64,000 nucleotides of DNA. Origin: Magicicada septendecula (taxonomy: Eukaryota > Arthropoda > Insecta > Hemiptera > Cicadidae). Numbering within the stretch: the first letter of the stretch is position 1; every line of letters starts with the position of its first letter. A program made the position numbers and the translations under genes. A model generated the notes under the pieces. That model ran no database searches. It was not told the DNA's origin and saw only the letters and a list, made by a program, of their open reading frames with translations. Positions 1 to 11,846 of this stretch are shown one piece after another. The stretch is taken from NCBI GenBank assembly GCA_034769895.1, contig CM068370.1:39239344-39303343 (forward strand). The letters are read 5' to 3'.

Positions 1-237
1 GTGTCATTCTTATGACGTTTTCACTTGTTTTATTACATCTCATTATTGTCTTTCCATTGGTTTTATATAACGGATGCAGCGGAACGCACGTAGGCTATGA
101 CCTTGTACTCAATCTACACTGATGAAACTGCGTCGTGTTATTAATGATTGGGAGAGTTGTTCTAACCATATTTTATATATGAAAATACATATTTCCTTGT
201 ACCATAATTCCTTAAGACGGATGTTTGTACCGTCACA
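1..237 (-). repeat. 3' LTR of element C (partial)
   Basis: Near-identical to 3693-3932 with scattered substitutions and a short indel. It ends on the plus strand with ccgtcaca, directly next to the polypurine tract complement at 238-248. The far end lies outside the window. Confidence 0.8.
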
Positions 238-430
238 AAACCCCCTCAATGAGAGGTTTTATGCCAAAGCATAAAAACTCTCATTGACACATTCATACTG
301 TCTAAAGGGATCAGTCAGGATGTCGCCACAACCCCCTGTAGTGTTTACAAAAAAATATAGTCACCCTTGGTCCAGTGATAGTGACCATACCCATCTGACC
401 TTACTGGACTTCTCAGGAGAGATCCCAACA
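238..430 (-). promoter_or_regulatory. Element C 3' terminal module (hairpins and polypurine tract)
   Basis: Read on the minus strand, the order is a GGATCTC/GAGAAGTCC hairpin (about 403-430), an ACAGGGGGTTGT tract (about 330-341), a hairpin with TCAATGAG/CTCATTGA outer stem (246-287), and the polypurine tract TGAGGGGGTTT (238-248) abutting the LTR. The polypurine tract primes plus-strand DNA synthesis in LTR elements. The rest of the module is shared with elements A and B, and its role is inferred, not known. Confidence 0.65.
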
Positions 431-540
431 CCATAAGGCCATTTCGCACTTAACGCTCATGCTCTGACGCACAGGCCAGCTCAGGACCGCCGTCACAACA
501 CCATCAAACTCTGAAACATGAAATACAAAAATTTTAAATA

Positions 541-2272
541 GTGGCCTTATCTATTCCCGTATCCACAACTGGTATGTCTCCCCTTAGCTGCATTGGTTTG
601 TGTTTTGAGGCATTGGTTTGCTTAACTCTAAAATTCTCTCATAATAAAAACGAATAAGATTTAAAATAGAAAATCCATTTCCCTTTTCAACATTCCTACA
701 TTTATTAAAATTTTCTGACCCCAGTCAATATTACCTTTCTTACGTCATCACAAGAAAACATATTCTTATACTAAGCATAACATATAAAACAAAATTTTAA
801 TTCCTCAACGCAACAACAACTATTTATCTTTATTATATAAAATCAAAATATACTATTATGGCAAACACTTCAAATATTCTAAACTTTCTTTACTCAGCTT
901 TCCTGATACTCATATTTCTTTGCAACAGAATTGTAATTAATTTTTATATCCAACACCAATATCAACGTTATTTCTTTACTTAATATTTGTTACCATTGCT
1001 ACCAATAACAATAAAACATAATAAAACATTGAACATCAAACATTAACATTGTTACATTTACATTACATAATTCACATTTACACAACTTGTATCAAAACTT
1101 TATAACATCATTATTATCAACTCTCTATTCAACTTTTAATTAGTTAACATTTATTGTATCATTAGATTCTATAAAAAATTTCAAATTTATTATTAGCCTT
1201 TCTGTTACATCACCTTTCTACTATGAATTTTATTTTTCTAACCTTTTCATCAATACTTATCTAGTTTGAGTGACTCTCTATTATTCACTATTATCTATAT
1301 CTTATTTTGGCATTTATCTATCTAACCTTACTCACCTTTCTTTCCTACTAACACCCATTACTAACAACCAGATTTACATATTATGACACTAATATCTCCA
1401 CAATAACAACCCCCTTCAACCTTAATTCTATTTATACCGTTCACTTCTTTAAGTGAAATTTCTATTACCTCTTTGTACTAGGATGTGTGTACCCTACCTG
1501 GCAATATACACGTTCATAACCTTTTGCCCTCCACCAAATATCGGCAAACACTCTTACCCTTCTCTAATTACGGGAACTGCCACAACGCCGCACGTTGATC
1601 ATACCTTACCACCTCATCCTTACTACAAAATATAACCATCAACTATTTATATTTACCATTTACATTACTCACCTTCTTTACATATAATCACTAACTACTG
1701 TGTCCCTAAAATATCTTAACGCCCTCTTTGTGTATTATCTGTATCTCAGCTTCTTATTCTCTCTAACTCCCATTAACTCTGATTAACTCACATGCCTTAT
1801 TGATCATTATTACCCAAACTCTTTTACAACATTTCACCTTAATATAACACTAGAAAATTCATCACTTATCTTACAATCATAATACAACTTAATATCTGAA
1901 CATATTTATGTTTACTCATTTATTATTCATTAGAATCTAAATCTCATAATTAATTAAATTCATTATCAAACTTTCTTCAATTATTTAAAATTCTACAGTA
2001 CATGGTTTACATAAAAAATACATAAAATACACAACATCAAAAGTACATCAATACCTGGACATCAACACACAAAAATATACAATCCAAATTATTATTTAAT
2101 CATTTACCATAAATCAGTTCATAAAAACAGTCCATCTTGAAACCACACTATCACATACTTAAATGTTCATTAACAAACACTTTATCCTCCATCATCGAAC
2201 AACAGTCGAGTCTTAGGTCTATACAACTTATTTTTCCATGAAAACATTATATTAGCATCATTAATATAATAC
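541..2272. other. Noncoding internal region of element C
   Basis: AT-rich sequence of about 1.7 kb between the Gag-like remnant and the 3' module. I see no convincing reading frame, RNA gene or polymerase remnant in it. It occupies the place that the long noncoding 3' region takes in elements A and B. Confidence 0.5.
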
Positions 2273-3467
2273 TTATTTAAATTCTTCTTCTACAAAACTA
2301 TCGTAATTAATAGGGTTATTCCATATCAATTTATCATACAACTTGTCACGATCGGGTATGGTCCTGTCACCTTCAATATAATTAGTCATAATCAGGTAAG
2401 TTACCAAGTCATTATTTTCATCATCATCTCCTACTCCTAACCTTTCCACAAACTCTTCATACTTTCTATTTATCTTAAAAATCTCTATTTCTGTCTTTCT
2501 CTCACAATGTTTCTCACAACAACACCACGCTACACTCTCTCTCTCTCTCTCTCAATATATGCAGGGGACACTAACTCACAACTACTGCACCACCTGTGAA
2601 GTGCACTAAAAAACCTAGGGACAACTTTATTTGCAGACCTATCATCTTCCAAATATACTCTGAAGGAAGTCTTGTCCTTCCTAAACACATGTGAAGTCTT
2701 TACTTCACCCCCTACTACACCATTAAGGGAAAAATTTACCCCCTGCAACCCTTCTACAATTATACTCTCCCTTCAGTTTCTCTTTAACTCATCACACACT
2801 AACATTCCATCATTATCATCTTCTACTCTCTCTAAAATTTCATTATGACTACCAATATTTTCCCCATTATTTTCTAATACCATATCTTTATTTATTTTAT
2901 CATAATTTTCACCACCACTTACCTTGTCTTTATTTATGTTTAATTTGTCTATTTCTCTCTTATTTTCTAACTCTAGTTCATCTAAACGTGTCTCTATTTC
3001 ACTTATTCTTTTATCGAAATTACAATTTTGTGTGGCTTCAAGATACATTTTTTTTCCAGTCTCCAGATCGCTATTATGATTAACTTAAATAAGTTATTCC
3101 CCTATGTATTAGGGGAATAATAAATTTTTTACTGTACCTGAAGATGGGGATTTAGTCCCTGAAACATGTTGTATGTAAAAAACTGAGATCGCATAGTGGA
3201 TTATACAAGGTAAAAAATTCTTAAGTTAATACAATTTTGTCTTTTAATTTCCTTTTTTATGTCATTGAATGTCTCATCAAATTGGTTAAACTTATCATTA
3301 AAATTATCAAATCTTGCATTTTGCTCATGAAATTTATCGTCAAACTTTGCCTCAAGTTTATTAAATTTGGCATCTACTTCGCTACTTTGCATTTTCATTA
3401 ACTGGAATAAGTCATCCAGTGGCACTTTACTACTGGTAGGTGTTGAGTTCGCAGTGACTCCACTCAT
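2273..3467 (-). pseudogene. Gag-like ORF of element C, decayed
   Basis: The first frame starts at 3467, about 88 codons, with a Thr/Pro-rich N-terminus, then LDDLFQLMK and a Phe/Asp/Lys heptad-like stretch predicted to form a coiled coil. Element A Gag has the same arrangement near its start, with ADIFNLMKT followed by repeated KFD-type heptads. Open frames continue at 2773-3048 and 2530-2748, and a last open tail ends at a stop at 2273-2275, so several frameshifts or stops break one original frame. A (CT)n run lies near 2536-2552. No zinc knuckle or protease is visible. I call it Gag-like from position and the N-terminal resemblance, not from a recognised capsid fold. Confidence 0.55.
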
Positions 3468-3589
3468 AATTACAGATTCTGTTCCTGTATCATTTAGATT
3501 TACGCTTTGGATTACATTTTGATTAATTTAGAACACTTCAAACTGGCAAAATTAAGCCAGTTAATAATCGAACGTGTGTACGCTCTGAT

Positions 3590-3932
3590 GTGCTGTAATG
3601 GACTGAGACCGGGTCAGACGCAAAATCTGCGTATGTAGTAGTGTCATTTTGTCACCGTCTTTTGTTTCATATGGCTGACGCATTTGTTTTGCGTCTTTCT
3701 TATGACGTTTTCACTTGTTTTATTATGTCTCATTATTGTCTTTCCATTGGTTTTATATAACGGATGCGGCGGAACGCACGTAGGCTATGACCTTGTACTG
3801 ATCTACACTGATGAAACTGCATCGTGTTATTAATGATTGGGAGAGTTGTTCTAACCATGTTTTATATATGAAAATACAATAAAATATTTCCTTGTACCAT
3901 AATTCCTTAAGACGGATGTTTGTACCGTCACA
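3590..3932 (-). repeat. 5' LTR of element C
   Basis: The matching copy of 1-237 is 3693-3932. The inner boundary is uncertain, because the left copy runs off the window and no clear primer binding site is visible. The outer end is 3932 (ccgtcaca). Confidence 0.6.
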
Positions 3933-4046
3933 CATTCTCGCAACTTATTATTTTGAAACTGTTATTCATTGTTAGCATAACTTCAAATTATTGTAAAAAA
4001 AACTGGTAACCTTATACTGTTTATTAATACACAGTTTCTGTTTTAG

Positions 4047-4157
4047 CCTGCTTCATCACTGTATATCAACACAGTGAGGAAAGAGGAAGTGGATATAGAT
4101 GATGTGAACAGCGATACTGTTGAAGAGGTACTGAGAACAATAGAAACTGTTACTTAA
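4047..4157 (+). CDS. Candidate terminal exon of a host gene
   Basis: A pyrimidine-rich stretch ending TTCTGTTTTAG (AG at 4045-4046) looks like a splice acceptor. It is followed by 36 open codons and TAA. The peptide is acidic (it contains KEEVDIDDVNSDTVEEVL) and its codon use is unlike the surrounding AT-rich repeat DNA. I do not recognise the protein. It could be an alternative last exon of the zinc-finger gene to the right or part of another gene. Only RNA evidence would settle this. Confidence 0.4.
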   Translation, partial: PASSLYINTVRKEEVDIDDVNSDTVEEVLRTIETVT

Positions 4158-4395
4158 TTGTTTGTTTAAAGTCTGTAGTTGGTCTTGAAGGCAAGTAAAA
4201 TTTGTAATGTGTTTTTTGGATAGTGTCATCTTTAAAGATATTTTGATTTGGATGTTTCACCCTCAATAATAATAATCCATGATGGAGAATTATGCAGCTG
4301 TAACATTTATCAATGTTGTATCAGTTTAAGTATGAATCTTCAAGTATACAATGTAACACAAGCAAATAATATAATTTAATCGTTCAACAGTTTTA
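4158..4395. other. Spacer, possible 3' UTR
   Basis: AT-rich DNA after the candidate exon. I see no feature in it. Confidence 0.4.
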
Positions 4396-4755
4396 TGAGT
4401 TTATTCTACATAGGCCAGACAGACAGGACGTAGCTTCAAACAAAGATATATTGAACACACAAAGGCATTACACTCCACTACAGAATCCACCTTTGCAAAC
4501 CACCTCATTGAAGCAAACTACACATACAAAAACATGGACATTCTACATGTACACACAAAAGGCCGAAAACTAGACATTCTTGAACAATTGGAAATATACA
4601 AACACATGAAAACACATAAAAATGACATCCTAAACAAACAGACACAATTCAAATCACACATATTACACCCCACACACACACAAAACATTGGTCCTTCAAA
4701 AATCGATACCGTTGCCAAGAACAAGATGAACAATGCTCCCAACAGCAGCCTCTGA
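4396..4755 (+). pseudogene. Penelope-like element C-terminus (GIY-YIG) fragment
   Basis: The translation shows YIGQT, then GRSFKQRYIEH after a 4-nt duplication (gaca) that shifts the frame near 4420, then a tail with KGRKLDILEQLEIYK and NDILNKQTQFKSH. This is the GIY-YIG endonuclease domain and tail found at the C-terminus of Penelope-like retroelement proteins. The reverse transcriptase part is absent, so this is a 5'-truncated copy. Its tail resembles the coding traces in both Penelope pairs farther right. Confidence 0.75.
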
Positions 4756-5199
4756 AGGTTTTTTAAAAGCGAAAACTGGTTCAGCCTATAAGGTAAAACT
4801 TTTACGTTTTTACCCATAAAAAACTTTGTGTTCTGAGTCAGTAGTGAATTAATTATAAATATACAAATAATTTCCATATTACGTATGATCTTGAAACAGG
4901 AATTTTTCAGAAGTTTGAAGTTTTTCTGTCTATTTTTTTGTAGTGCACCTGTAATGTAACTCGATAGTCAGTCAGATATGGTAATTTTAACACATGTGAA
5001 CATTCAGTACATGAACACCTATAGTACCATGGTGTTTGTACCCAACCATCCTCTGTGGCCATCATTTTTTTTTGTTTTTTTCAAAAACTATTGTATTGAA
5101 ACTCTCATAAATATTTACTACAAGTTACAACTAACCAATTAGTTACACCAAACGATTGACCAGATATTCCTCTTATGAATATAATCTTTATAACTGTAT
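4756..5199. other. Spacer without recognised feature
   Basis: AT-rich sequence between the Penelope fragment and a Gypsy LTR. No supported gene. Confidence 0.4.
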
Positions 5200-5729
5200 T
5201 GTTATGATGATCTACTGATCGTCGTATGGTACAGTGAAAAACAAAATACAAGACACCAATTAAGTCACTAATCACCAGCTTTAATTATCACAATTAAACA
5301 GTTTGTAATCAACAAGATAGTCTCTTACAACAAATCAAATAAAAAGTTATGATTACCCACACACAATAAAATGTCAACTAATATAAAACACAATTGTATT
5401 ACAATTATACCATCCGATTATAAAACACAACACTTCACTAATAACCACTTGAACGCACACAGTAATATCGCCTGATAATAACTGAAAACTAAGGCCGCTG
5501 ACGCCTTGTATTTATACAACACTCACAGACCAGAACATTCAAACTACGTAGTTATCTCTAAACTATGATATAATTAATTGCGGCCTTGACAGCCTGCGTG
5601 GCTGGCGGCTTCCAGAAAAGTCTTGCGGGTGCATATTTAAATCACGTATGCCGCAACATTTAGCCGTATTCCACTGGATTCATCTGGAACATTCAATAAA
5701 CACGTAGATTGTTCTGTAATGTCATAACA
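5200..5729 (-). repeat. 3' LTR of a truncated Gypsy element
   Basis: The boundaries come from perfect terminal inverted octamers, tgttatga at 5200 and tcataaca ending at 5729. The purine tract complement ctgccccctcct lies directly outside at 5730-5741, and the integrase remnant lies beyond that. The element is 5'-truncated, so no target duplication can be checked. Confidence 0.6.
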
Positions 5730-5741
5730 CTGCCCCCTCCT

Positions 5742-6308
5742 TAAGTCTGTTCATCCTGAACTGGCAAACCGTCTGTGAAGTTATACTTAGCCAGGCACTC
5801 TAGGTGGATGACCTTGAACTTTCGCTGTAGTTTCTGTTGAATCCAATAAACAACATCGTTGGTTTTTTTTCACCGTTTAGGGTCATTCCCAGTTAGTCTG
5901 AAGCTTAGGTGAGCAACCACGGCGCTTTGGGTTGAACAACCAGACCTGATCTCCTTCTTGGAAACCCACACTATTGCTGCGAATGTCATACCGAGTTTTC
6001 ATTTTATCACTAACAATCTTCAGCCGTCCTCTTATCAAGCGATTCATTTGTCGCAGTTGGTTTTCTAATTGTGACGAATAGTTCTGTGGCTCTTGGGACT
6101 GAGTCTCAGGTGATCCGAACATCAAGCCCTCAGGAAGACAGATCTCCTGTCCAAACACCAATTTTGCTGGAGTCATGCTGGTTGTGTCATGTACTGATGA
6201 TCTATACGCCATGAGGAATAGTGGTATACATTGGTCCCAGTCTGTTTGGTTCTCGTCAACAACCTTTGAAAGATGCTGCTCAAGTGTCCTATTGAATCTC
6301 TCAACCAT
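5742..6308 (-). pseudogene. Gypsy-type integrase C-terminal fragment
   Basis: The open frame at 5883-6308 starts with MVERFNRTLEQHLSK, which contains the third acidic residue of the DDE integrase core. It continues with WDQCIPLFLMAYRSSVH and TPAKLVFGQE, the usual end of the rve core, then a basic C-terminal domain. A frameshift near 5880 leads into another frame carrying HLECLAKY and ending close to the purine tract. The first two catalytic Asp residues, reverse transcriptase and RNase H are missing. The upstream break at about 6310 coincides with the start of an inverted-repeat unit of another transposon. It is dead as a gene. Confidence 0.85.
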
Positions 6309-6324
6309 CCCGTCCCTTCAAGGA

Positions 6325-6470
6325 CGTGCATCATCAAGGACCAACGAACGCGATCCAGATAGTGTTCGTTCGTGCATGTTCTATTTGGACAGTGTTTCTC
6401 ATTTACTGAATCTGAGTGGTACTGACTCTTTTTAGTTGGCTGTGATTTTAGTATAGGGGTGAGCAGGTGT
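6325..6470 (-). repeat. Inverted-repeat unit, left copy (partner 7760-7935)
   Basis: On the minus strand this stretch matches 7760-7935 read on the plus strand, with shared blocks such as agtcagtac, gagaaacactg/gagaaacattgg and tctggatcgcgttcg/tctggattgcgttcg. The two copies flank the Harbinger-like remnant and could be the ends of that DNA transposon, or two diverged copies of an unrelated repeat. No clean target duplication was seen. Confidence 0.45.
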
Positions 6471-7396
6471 GGCCACCCTAAGCAAAAATTATTTTTTACT
6501 CTTAGTGTATAATATGGAAAAATCATTTAAATATTTTTAATTAAACTATATTCAAATCTAAAACATGTAAAAATATTATTTTTGCACCAGCTCAACTTAA
6601 TACTTTGTAATAAATTTTTACAAAATGTCATACATAATAGCCACTTTAACGTACCTAACATGGGTAAATGGACAACAAAATACAAAGCCAAATTGTTCTA
6701 TGAATATACTTTTCATAAATGTGTTACAGATATCAAATTATAACTTGTACTTTCACTATATCTCAGAAAATAATAGGTGAATACAAAAAAATGTTTTGTA
6801 CAGTTTTTCACAAGTAATTACAAAAACCAGTGTATTGACGACAGTGTTAACACAAAAAAATCATCTCCGTCGCAGCCAGCACTCTTCATGTGCCGCTTAA
6901 GCCATCCAGGCATTTTTTCCATCCATGGTGCGACTTTCATTTTTAATACAGTACCCTACAATAAAAGCACTCTGAGTCATTATCTTCATCTTTCTCAGAG
7001 TCCTCCACAAAAAGCTTCCGCTTAATACTGACAGTAGTTTCATTAGAGATAAGAAATTCTCCCTTTTTGGCTTTAGGTTTTATTCTTGCTGATTTCATAT
7101 TTCGGCTTCCTTGAGCTTCTATTTTTCTTTTTATTTCATTTTCTGGCTCCTGTTTTTTACTTTTTCTTTCAAAATTTCTACCTTGTACCGTCTAGATTTG
7201 TAACTGCGTTTAGTAAACACCTATTTAATTTTGGCAAAGGGATAATTTTTCACACCGACCGCGCAGCTTTGCGTCGTGCAACAATTCTCAGCTCAGCTTG
7301 GTGCAGAATCGCTCAAAACTGCAGAATAGTGCAGAACGGAGCTAGATGTTTGTGGAAGAGCAGCAGGTTCCACTGTGAGCGCATGTATGGTTGAAT

Positions 7397-7624
7397 ATGG
7401 AGCACAAAATTTTTAAATTTGCAAGTGCTATTTCCGTAGTTATTTATCATCTCTTGAAAGAAAAATTTCTAGAAAACATTGGGTCACATTGGGTGACAAG
7501 TACTGAAAAGTCGGAATTATATGGTGAAAATAAATTTTTCAGTGAATTGCTTATTGGCAATAAAGAACAGATTGACAATTTTTGTCGTATGTCATCTAAA
7601 GACTTTGAACATCTGCTTTTATGA
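7397..7624 (+). pseudogene. PIF/Harbinger-like transposase N-terminal fragment
   Basis: About 75 codons from the ATG at 7397. The translation contains HWV, an acidic FFSELL, and then DNFCRMSSKDFEHLLL. The RMSxxxFxxLL pattern after a WV motif is typical of the N-terminal region of HARBI1-like DDE transposases. The catalytic part that should follow is absent: the frame stops at 7624 and the next bases give nothing similar. It lies between the inverted-repeat units at 6325-6470 and 7760-7935. Recognition is by short motif only, so it is tentative. Confidence 0.45.
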
Positions 7625-7759
7625 TTTATATGAACATGTTTTTTATTTTGTATGTGTTAATTATTGTCTTTTGGATCCTGCAATTCTGGTTTCTCTCAGT
7701 ACAGATCAATCACTTTTTTGATCTCTTAATGGTTCCACTCGAAACTCGTTTTCAACTTA

Positions 7760-7935
7760 AATCAAGATGAATATACTAACATCACAGTCAACTAAAATCA
7801 GTCAGTACTGCACAGATTCACTAAACGAGAAACATTGGCCACACAGGACGCGCAAGAATGAACAGTTGCCTTTGATATACCGATACTGTCTGGATTGCGT
7901 TCGCTGGTGCTCGAAGTTGCACAGTATGGAGTGGC
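7760..7935 (+). repeat. Inverted-repeat unit, right copy
   Basis: Partner of 6325-6470. It is followed up to about 8010 by a GC-rich stretch rich in gcgc that has a weak counterpart at 7255-7290. Together with the Harbinger-like fragment it may mark a decayed DNA transposon of about 1.7 kb. Confidence 0.45.
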
Positions 7936-8308
7936 TTCCTGTCCAAACAGGCCGCGCCTATTTGATTTGGCATAGCGCAGTGCGGCGCGGCCGGTGTGGA
8001 CACGGCTTAATGTAATCCTTCCTTTCCAAGTATTTATTCTATTAGCTCTACACATATTTTATGTATTCTTTGTACTCAGTTGCCCATGGATGATTCTGTA
8101 GTTTGCTTTTTTTGAATAGTCTGTTAGTATTTCGTGTTTCTTAGTATTGGATGCGAACCTTAGATTACTATATTAATGTTTTCCTTTCTTGCTCATAATA
8201 ATATAATTTGTACTTTATATTATACAATTTCTCTGGAAAGCATTCCAGATCGTTCTTTATTATTCTCAAGTGTTACCTCAGTTTAATAAGAACTATTAAA
8301 TGTTTTAG

Positions 8309-10481
8309 GACGTAACATGGAATGTGAATTCTTTGACAAATAAGCACTTAATTGCAGAAGAAAGACATGGAAGACCTTCAGATGGGATGACTCATATGGT
8401 TCCTGATACATTACTACAACATACAGTTACTAAGAAAAGTGATAATGATAAAAATAATGTACATGATAAATTTTCTAGTCATGGGCATACAAATGGCTCT
8501 CAAAACAAGTTAATTGTTAGTACTGATGTGTCCAGTAAATTAGTAGACAGACATGTTTTGTCATACCAGTGTAATGTATGTAATGAGACATTCACCTGCA
8601 GGTTACTTTTGTCGCAACATATGTTGATCCATGGTAGTAAAAAGCAGTATCAGTGCAGTGTATGTAATAAGGTGTTTAATCAGCGAAGCAATTTCTCACA
8701 GCATACATTAATCCACAGTGATAGGAAGCTATACACATGTGATGTATGTAATAAGGCGTTTACCCAGGCAAGCGGTTTCTCAAAACACAAATTTATCCAT
8801 AGTGGTAAGAAGGCACACACATGTGATGTGTGTAATAAGGTGTTTACCCAAGCATACAATTTGTCAAAACACAAATTAATTCACAGTGGTAAGAAGCTAT
8901 ACACATGTGATGTGTGTAATAAGGGGTTTACCCAGGCAAACAGTTTCTCAAAACACAAATTAATTCATAGTGGTAAGAAGCCATACACATGTGATGTGTG
9001 TAATAAGGCGTTTAATCATAAAAGCAATTTATCACAACACAAATTAATTCACAGTGGTAAGAAGCTATACACATGTGATGTGTGTAATAAGGCGTTTACC
9101 CAAGCAAGCAATTTGTCACGACATAAAGTAATCCACAGTGGTAAAAAAGACTATCAGTGCAGTATGTGTAATAAGGTGTTTACCCAGGCAAGCAGTTTCT
9201 CAAAACACAAATTTATTCATAGTGGTAAGAAGCCATACACATGTGATGTGTGTAATAAGGCGTTTACCCAAGCAAGCAATTTGTCACAACACAAATTAAT
9301 TCATAGTGGTAAGAAGACATACACATGTGATGTGTGTAATAAGGTGTTTACCCAAGCAAGCAATTTGTCACAACACAAATTAATTCATAGTGGTAAGAAG
9401 ACATACACATGTGATGTGTGTAATAAGGCGTTTACCCAAGCAAGCAATTTGTCACAACACAAATTAATTCATAGTGGTAAGAAGACATACACATGTGATG
9501 TGTGTAATAAGGCGTTTACCCAGGCAGGCGGTTTCTCAAAACACAAATTTATTCATAGTGGTAAGAAGACATACACATGTGATGTGTGTAATAAGGTGTT
9601 TACCCAAGCATGCAATTTGTCACGACATAAAGTAATCCACAGTGGTAAAAAAGACTATCAGTGCAGTATGTTTAATAAGGTGTTTAATAGGCGAGGCAAT
9701 TTCATACAGCATACATTAATCCACAGTGATAGGAAGTTATACACATGTGATGTATGTAATAAGGTGTTTACCCAGGCAAGCAGTTTCTCAAAACACAAAT
9801 TTATTCATAGTGGTAAGAAGCCATACACATGTGATGTGTGTAATAAGGCGTTTACCCAAGCAAGCAATTTGTCACGACATAAAGTAATTCATAGTGGTAA
9901 GAAGCCATACACATGTGATGTGTGTAATAAGGCGTTTACCCAAGCAAGCAATTTGTCACAACACAAATTAATTCATAGTGGTAAGAAGACACACATGTGA
10001 TGTGTGTAATAAGGTGTTTAATCATCAAGGCAATTTCTCACAAAAATTAATTCACAGTGGTAAGAAGCTATACACATGTGATGTGTGTAATAAGGGGTTT
10101 ACCCAGGCAAACAATTTCTCACAACACAAATTAATTCATAGTGGTAAGAAGCCATACACATGTGATGTGTGTAATAAGGCGTTTAACCAAGCACGCACTT
10201 TGTTACGACATAAAGTAATCCACAGTGGTAAAAAAGACTATCAGTGCAGTATGTGTAATAAGGTGTTTAATATGCGAGGCAATTTCATACAGCATACATT
10301 AATCCACAGTGATAGGAAACCATACACATGTGATGTGTGTAATAAGGGGTTTATCCGGGCAAACAGATTCTTAAAACACAAATTAATTTATAGTGATCGG
10401 AAGCCATACACACGTGATGTGTGTAATAAGGCGTTTACCCAGACAAGCAGTTTCTCACAAGAAAGTAATCCACAGTGGTAA
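8309..10481 (+). CDS. C2H2 zinc-finger protein, last exon, frameshifted
   Basis: A probable acceptor, TTAAATGTTTTAG, ends at 8308. The frame behind it has no proper ATG before the fingers, so the true start lies in an unseen upstream exon. After about 80 non-finger residues come about 23 tandem C2H2 fingers on an 84-bp repeat, mostly with the linker HSGKK instead of the usual HTGEK. Seventeen fingers lie in the first frame. A 2-nt deletion near 9990, seen against neighbouring repeats, closes that frame at 10000, and six more follow in another frame to 10481. Finger 14 has lost its second Cys (MFNK), finger 18 lacks its first zinc-binding His, finger 22 has Tyr for His, and finger 23 has Arg for Cys and is incomplete. 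These proteins bind DNA in the nucleus. The 3' part looks decayed, unless the deletion is an assembly error. Confidence 0.8.
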
Positions 10482-11509
10482 AAAAAATGGTGTTGTGTGT
10501 GTAAAAAGGGTTTAATCAACTATATAATGTGTCATGGCATACAGTATTTGTTGAATTATCACATTTTCTTCATTTTATATAAAATTCGGTTAACATGAAA
10601 AAAACTGTTCCCTGTCAGTTTGTGTTGTTTCCACTGTACTTACAGTAATGTTTGCTGCTCTATGATTATCCTCACTCATCATTAATGAGCTGTATTTAAC
10701 AGAATGTGAAGGCAGCGAGATAAACATCTGCTCCCCAGTACCAGCCGAGATGTTGCCGTGAACACCTCGTGGCACATGAAACCTGACGAGTTTACAATGA
10801 CCCAATCAGGGATCAGCAGCATGCTGATTGGCTCATAGCATTCATCCTGTCAGGGCATAAAAAGAGCACCATTAGAATGTTTTGGCACACTCCATGGGTT
10901 TGGAATATAAATCACAGTTAAACAAAAACTAAAATTAGGGATTATTAATTTCTGAATTGCTGGTTGATTTATGCCCTACTGTTTGGAATAAAAACGCATG
11001 GAGTGCCAGCATGGGGATCATTGCACAAGATGTGCTTTCAGATCTTTTGGCAGAGAATTTTTTTGAGCACAATAGCAGTCTAAAGTGAATAAAAGTCTGT
11101 GTAACAAACATAAAAATGTATTTATCATATTTCAAGTCCACATTTCTGTTAAACAGACTGTTACCAATTTAACTTTTAAACATGTGGTAACATGACTTTA
11201 TGTGAACATGACTTCCCAAAGCAAGTTCGAAATGAGGAAATCATTAAAAATTTTGCCAAATTTAATGACAATAACAGTAACAATTAACATTCTTTTTTTT
11301 CCAATGTACAAAGAAAGAAAATTATTATATTTTTAGTCCATTCATTGTACAGATGATTAGTAGCTGATAAAATAAATGTTTTGTTTTGCTTACATTTAAA
11401 CACAAGTTGGTAAACTTCTTTCAATCAGCCCAGTTGTATTTGTTTCCAGTAAAGCTGTTCAGTTTTACACAATCATATGTAAAAATAACCTTATTAATAA
11501 TCTTGTAGC
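10482..11509. other. Region without recognised gene
   Basis: 3'-flanking DNA of the zinc-finger exon. It is AT-rich with no supported coding region; short homopolymer runs are the only structure I see. Confidence 0.4.
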
Positions 11510-11745
11510 TTTTGAGATGTGGCGCTGGGGAAGAGCGTTAAGAATACTATGGACAGAAAGACTATCTATTGATAGCGTTTTGAGGAGACTGGGTGAAAAA
11601 AAATGGGTGTTCATTGGATCCATTGTGGAAAAGAGAAGTAATATGATTGGTCACCTGCTGCACCATTCAAACTGGTTCACCACCCTGATCGAGGGGTGTG
11701 GTGGGATGGGAAGAACCAGATAGGAGTACATGGATGGGGTTAAAG
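11510..11745 (+). pseudogene. LINE reverse-transcriptase ORF2 C-terminal fragment
   Basis: The translation reads RALRILWTERLS, SVLRRLGEKK, MIGHLLHH and LIEGCGGMGRTR, then an in-frame stop, then a YMDGVKEGMR-like tail. This matches the end of insect non-LTR retrotransposon ORF2 proteins (pattern RxxxIxWxxR, LxRxGxxR, GHxLRH, xxEGxxxGxRxRGRxR). The catalytic reverse-transcriptase part is absent and stops are present. A similar but separate LINE end is at 20885-21053. Confidence 0.7.
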
Positions 11746-11846
11746 AAGGTATGCGATGATAAAGTGGCTGTCTACAGACAGAAAGAAATTACAAATGCAC
11801 CAGCCTCTGGGTTGAGGAAAAGAATAAGATGTAGAAATAAATATTT

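Larger units (their letters stand above)
1..3932 (-). mobile_element. Element C: pol-less LTR retrotransposon, cut by window start
   Basis: The stretch 1-237 recurs at about 3693-3932, so two LTR copies flank about 3.3 kb of internal DNA. On the minus strand each LTR begins TGTGACGG. The internal part holds a decayed Gag-like frame at 2273-3467 and then AT-rich noncoding DNA, ending in a hairpin and a G tract beside the 3' LTR. No protease, reverse transcriptase or integrase is visible, so it would need enzymes from another element. The 3' end matches elements A and B described below. The target duplication cannot be tested because the left flank lies outside the window. Confidence 0.8.

Noticed and set aside
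6173..6526. 117-codon minus-strand frame over the integrase fragment
   Set aside because: It overlaps the true integrase frame in another phase and shows no motif.
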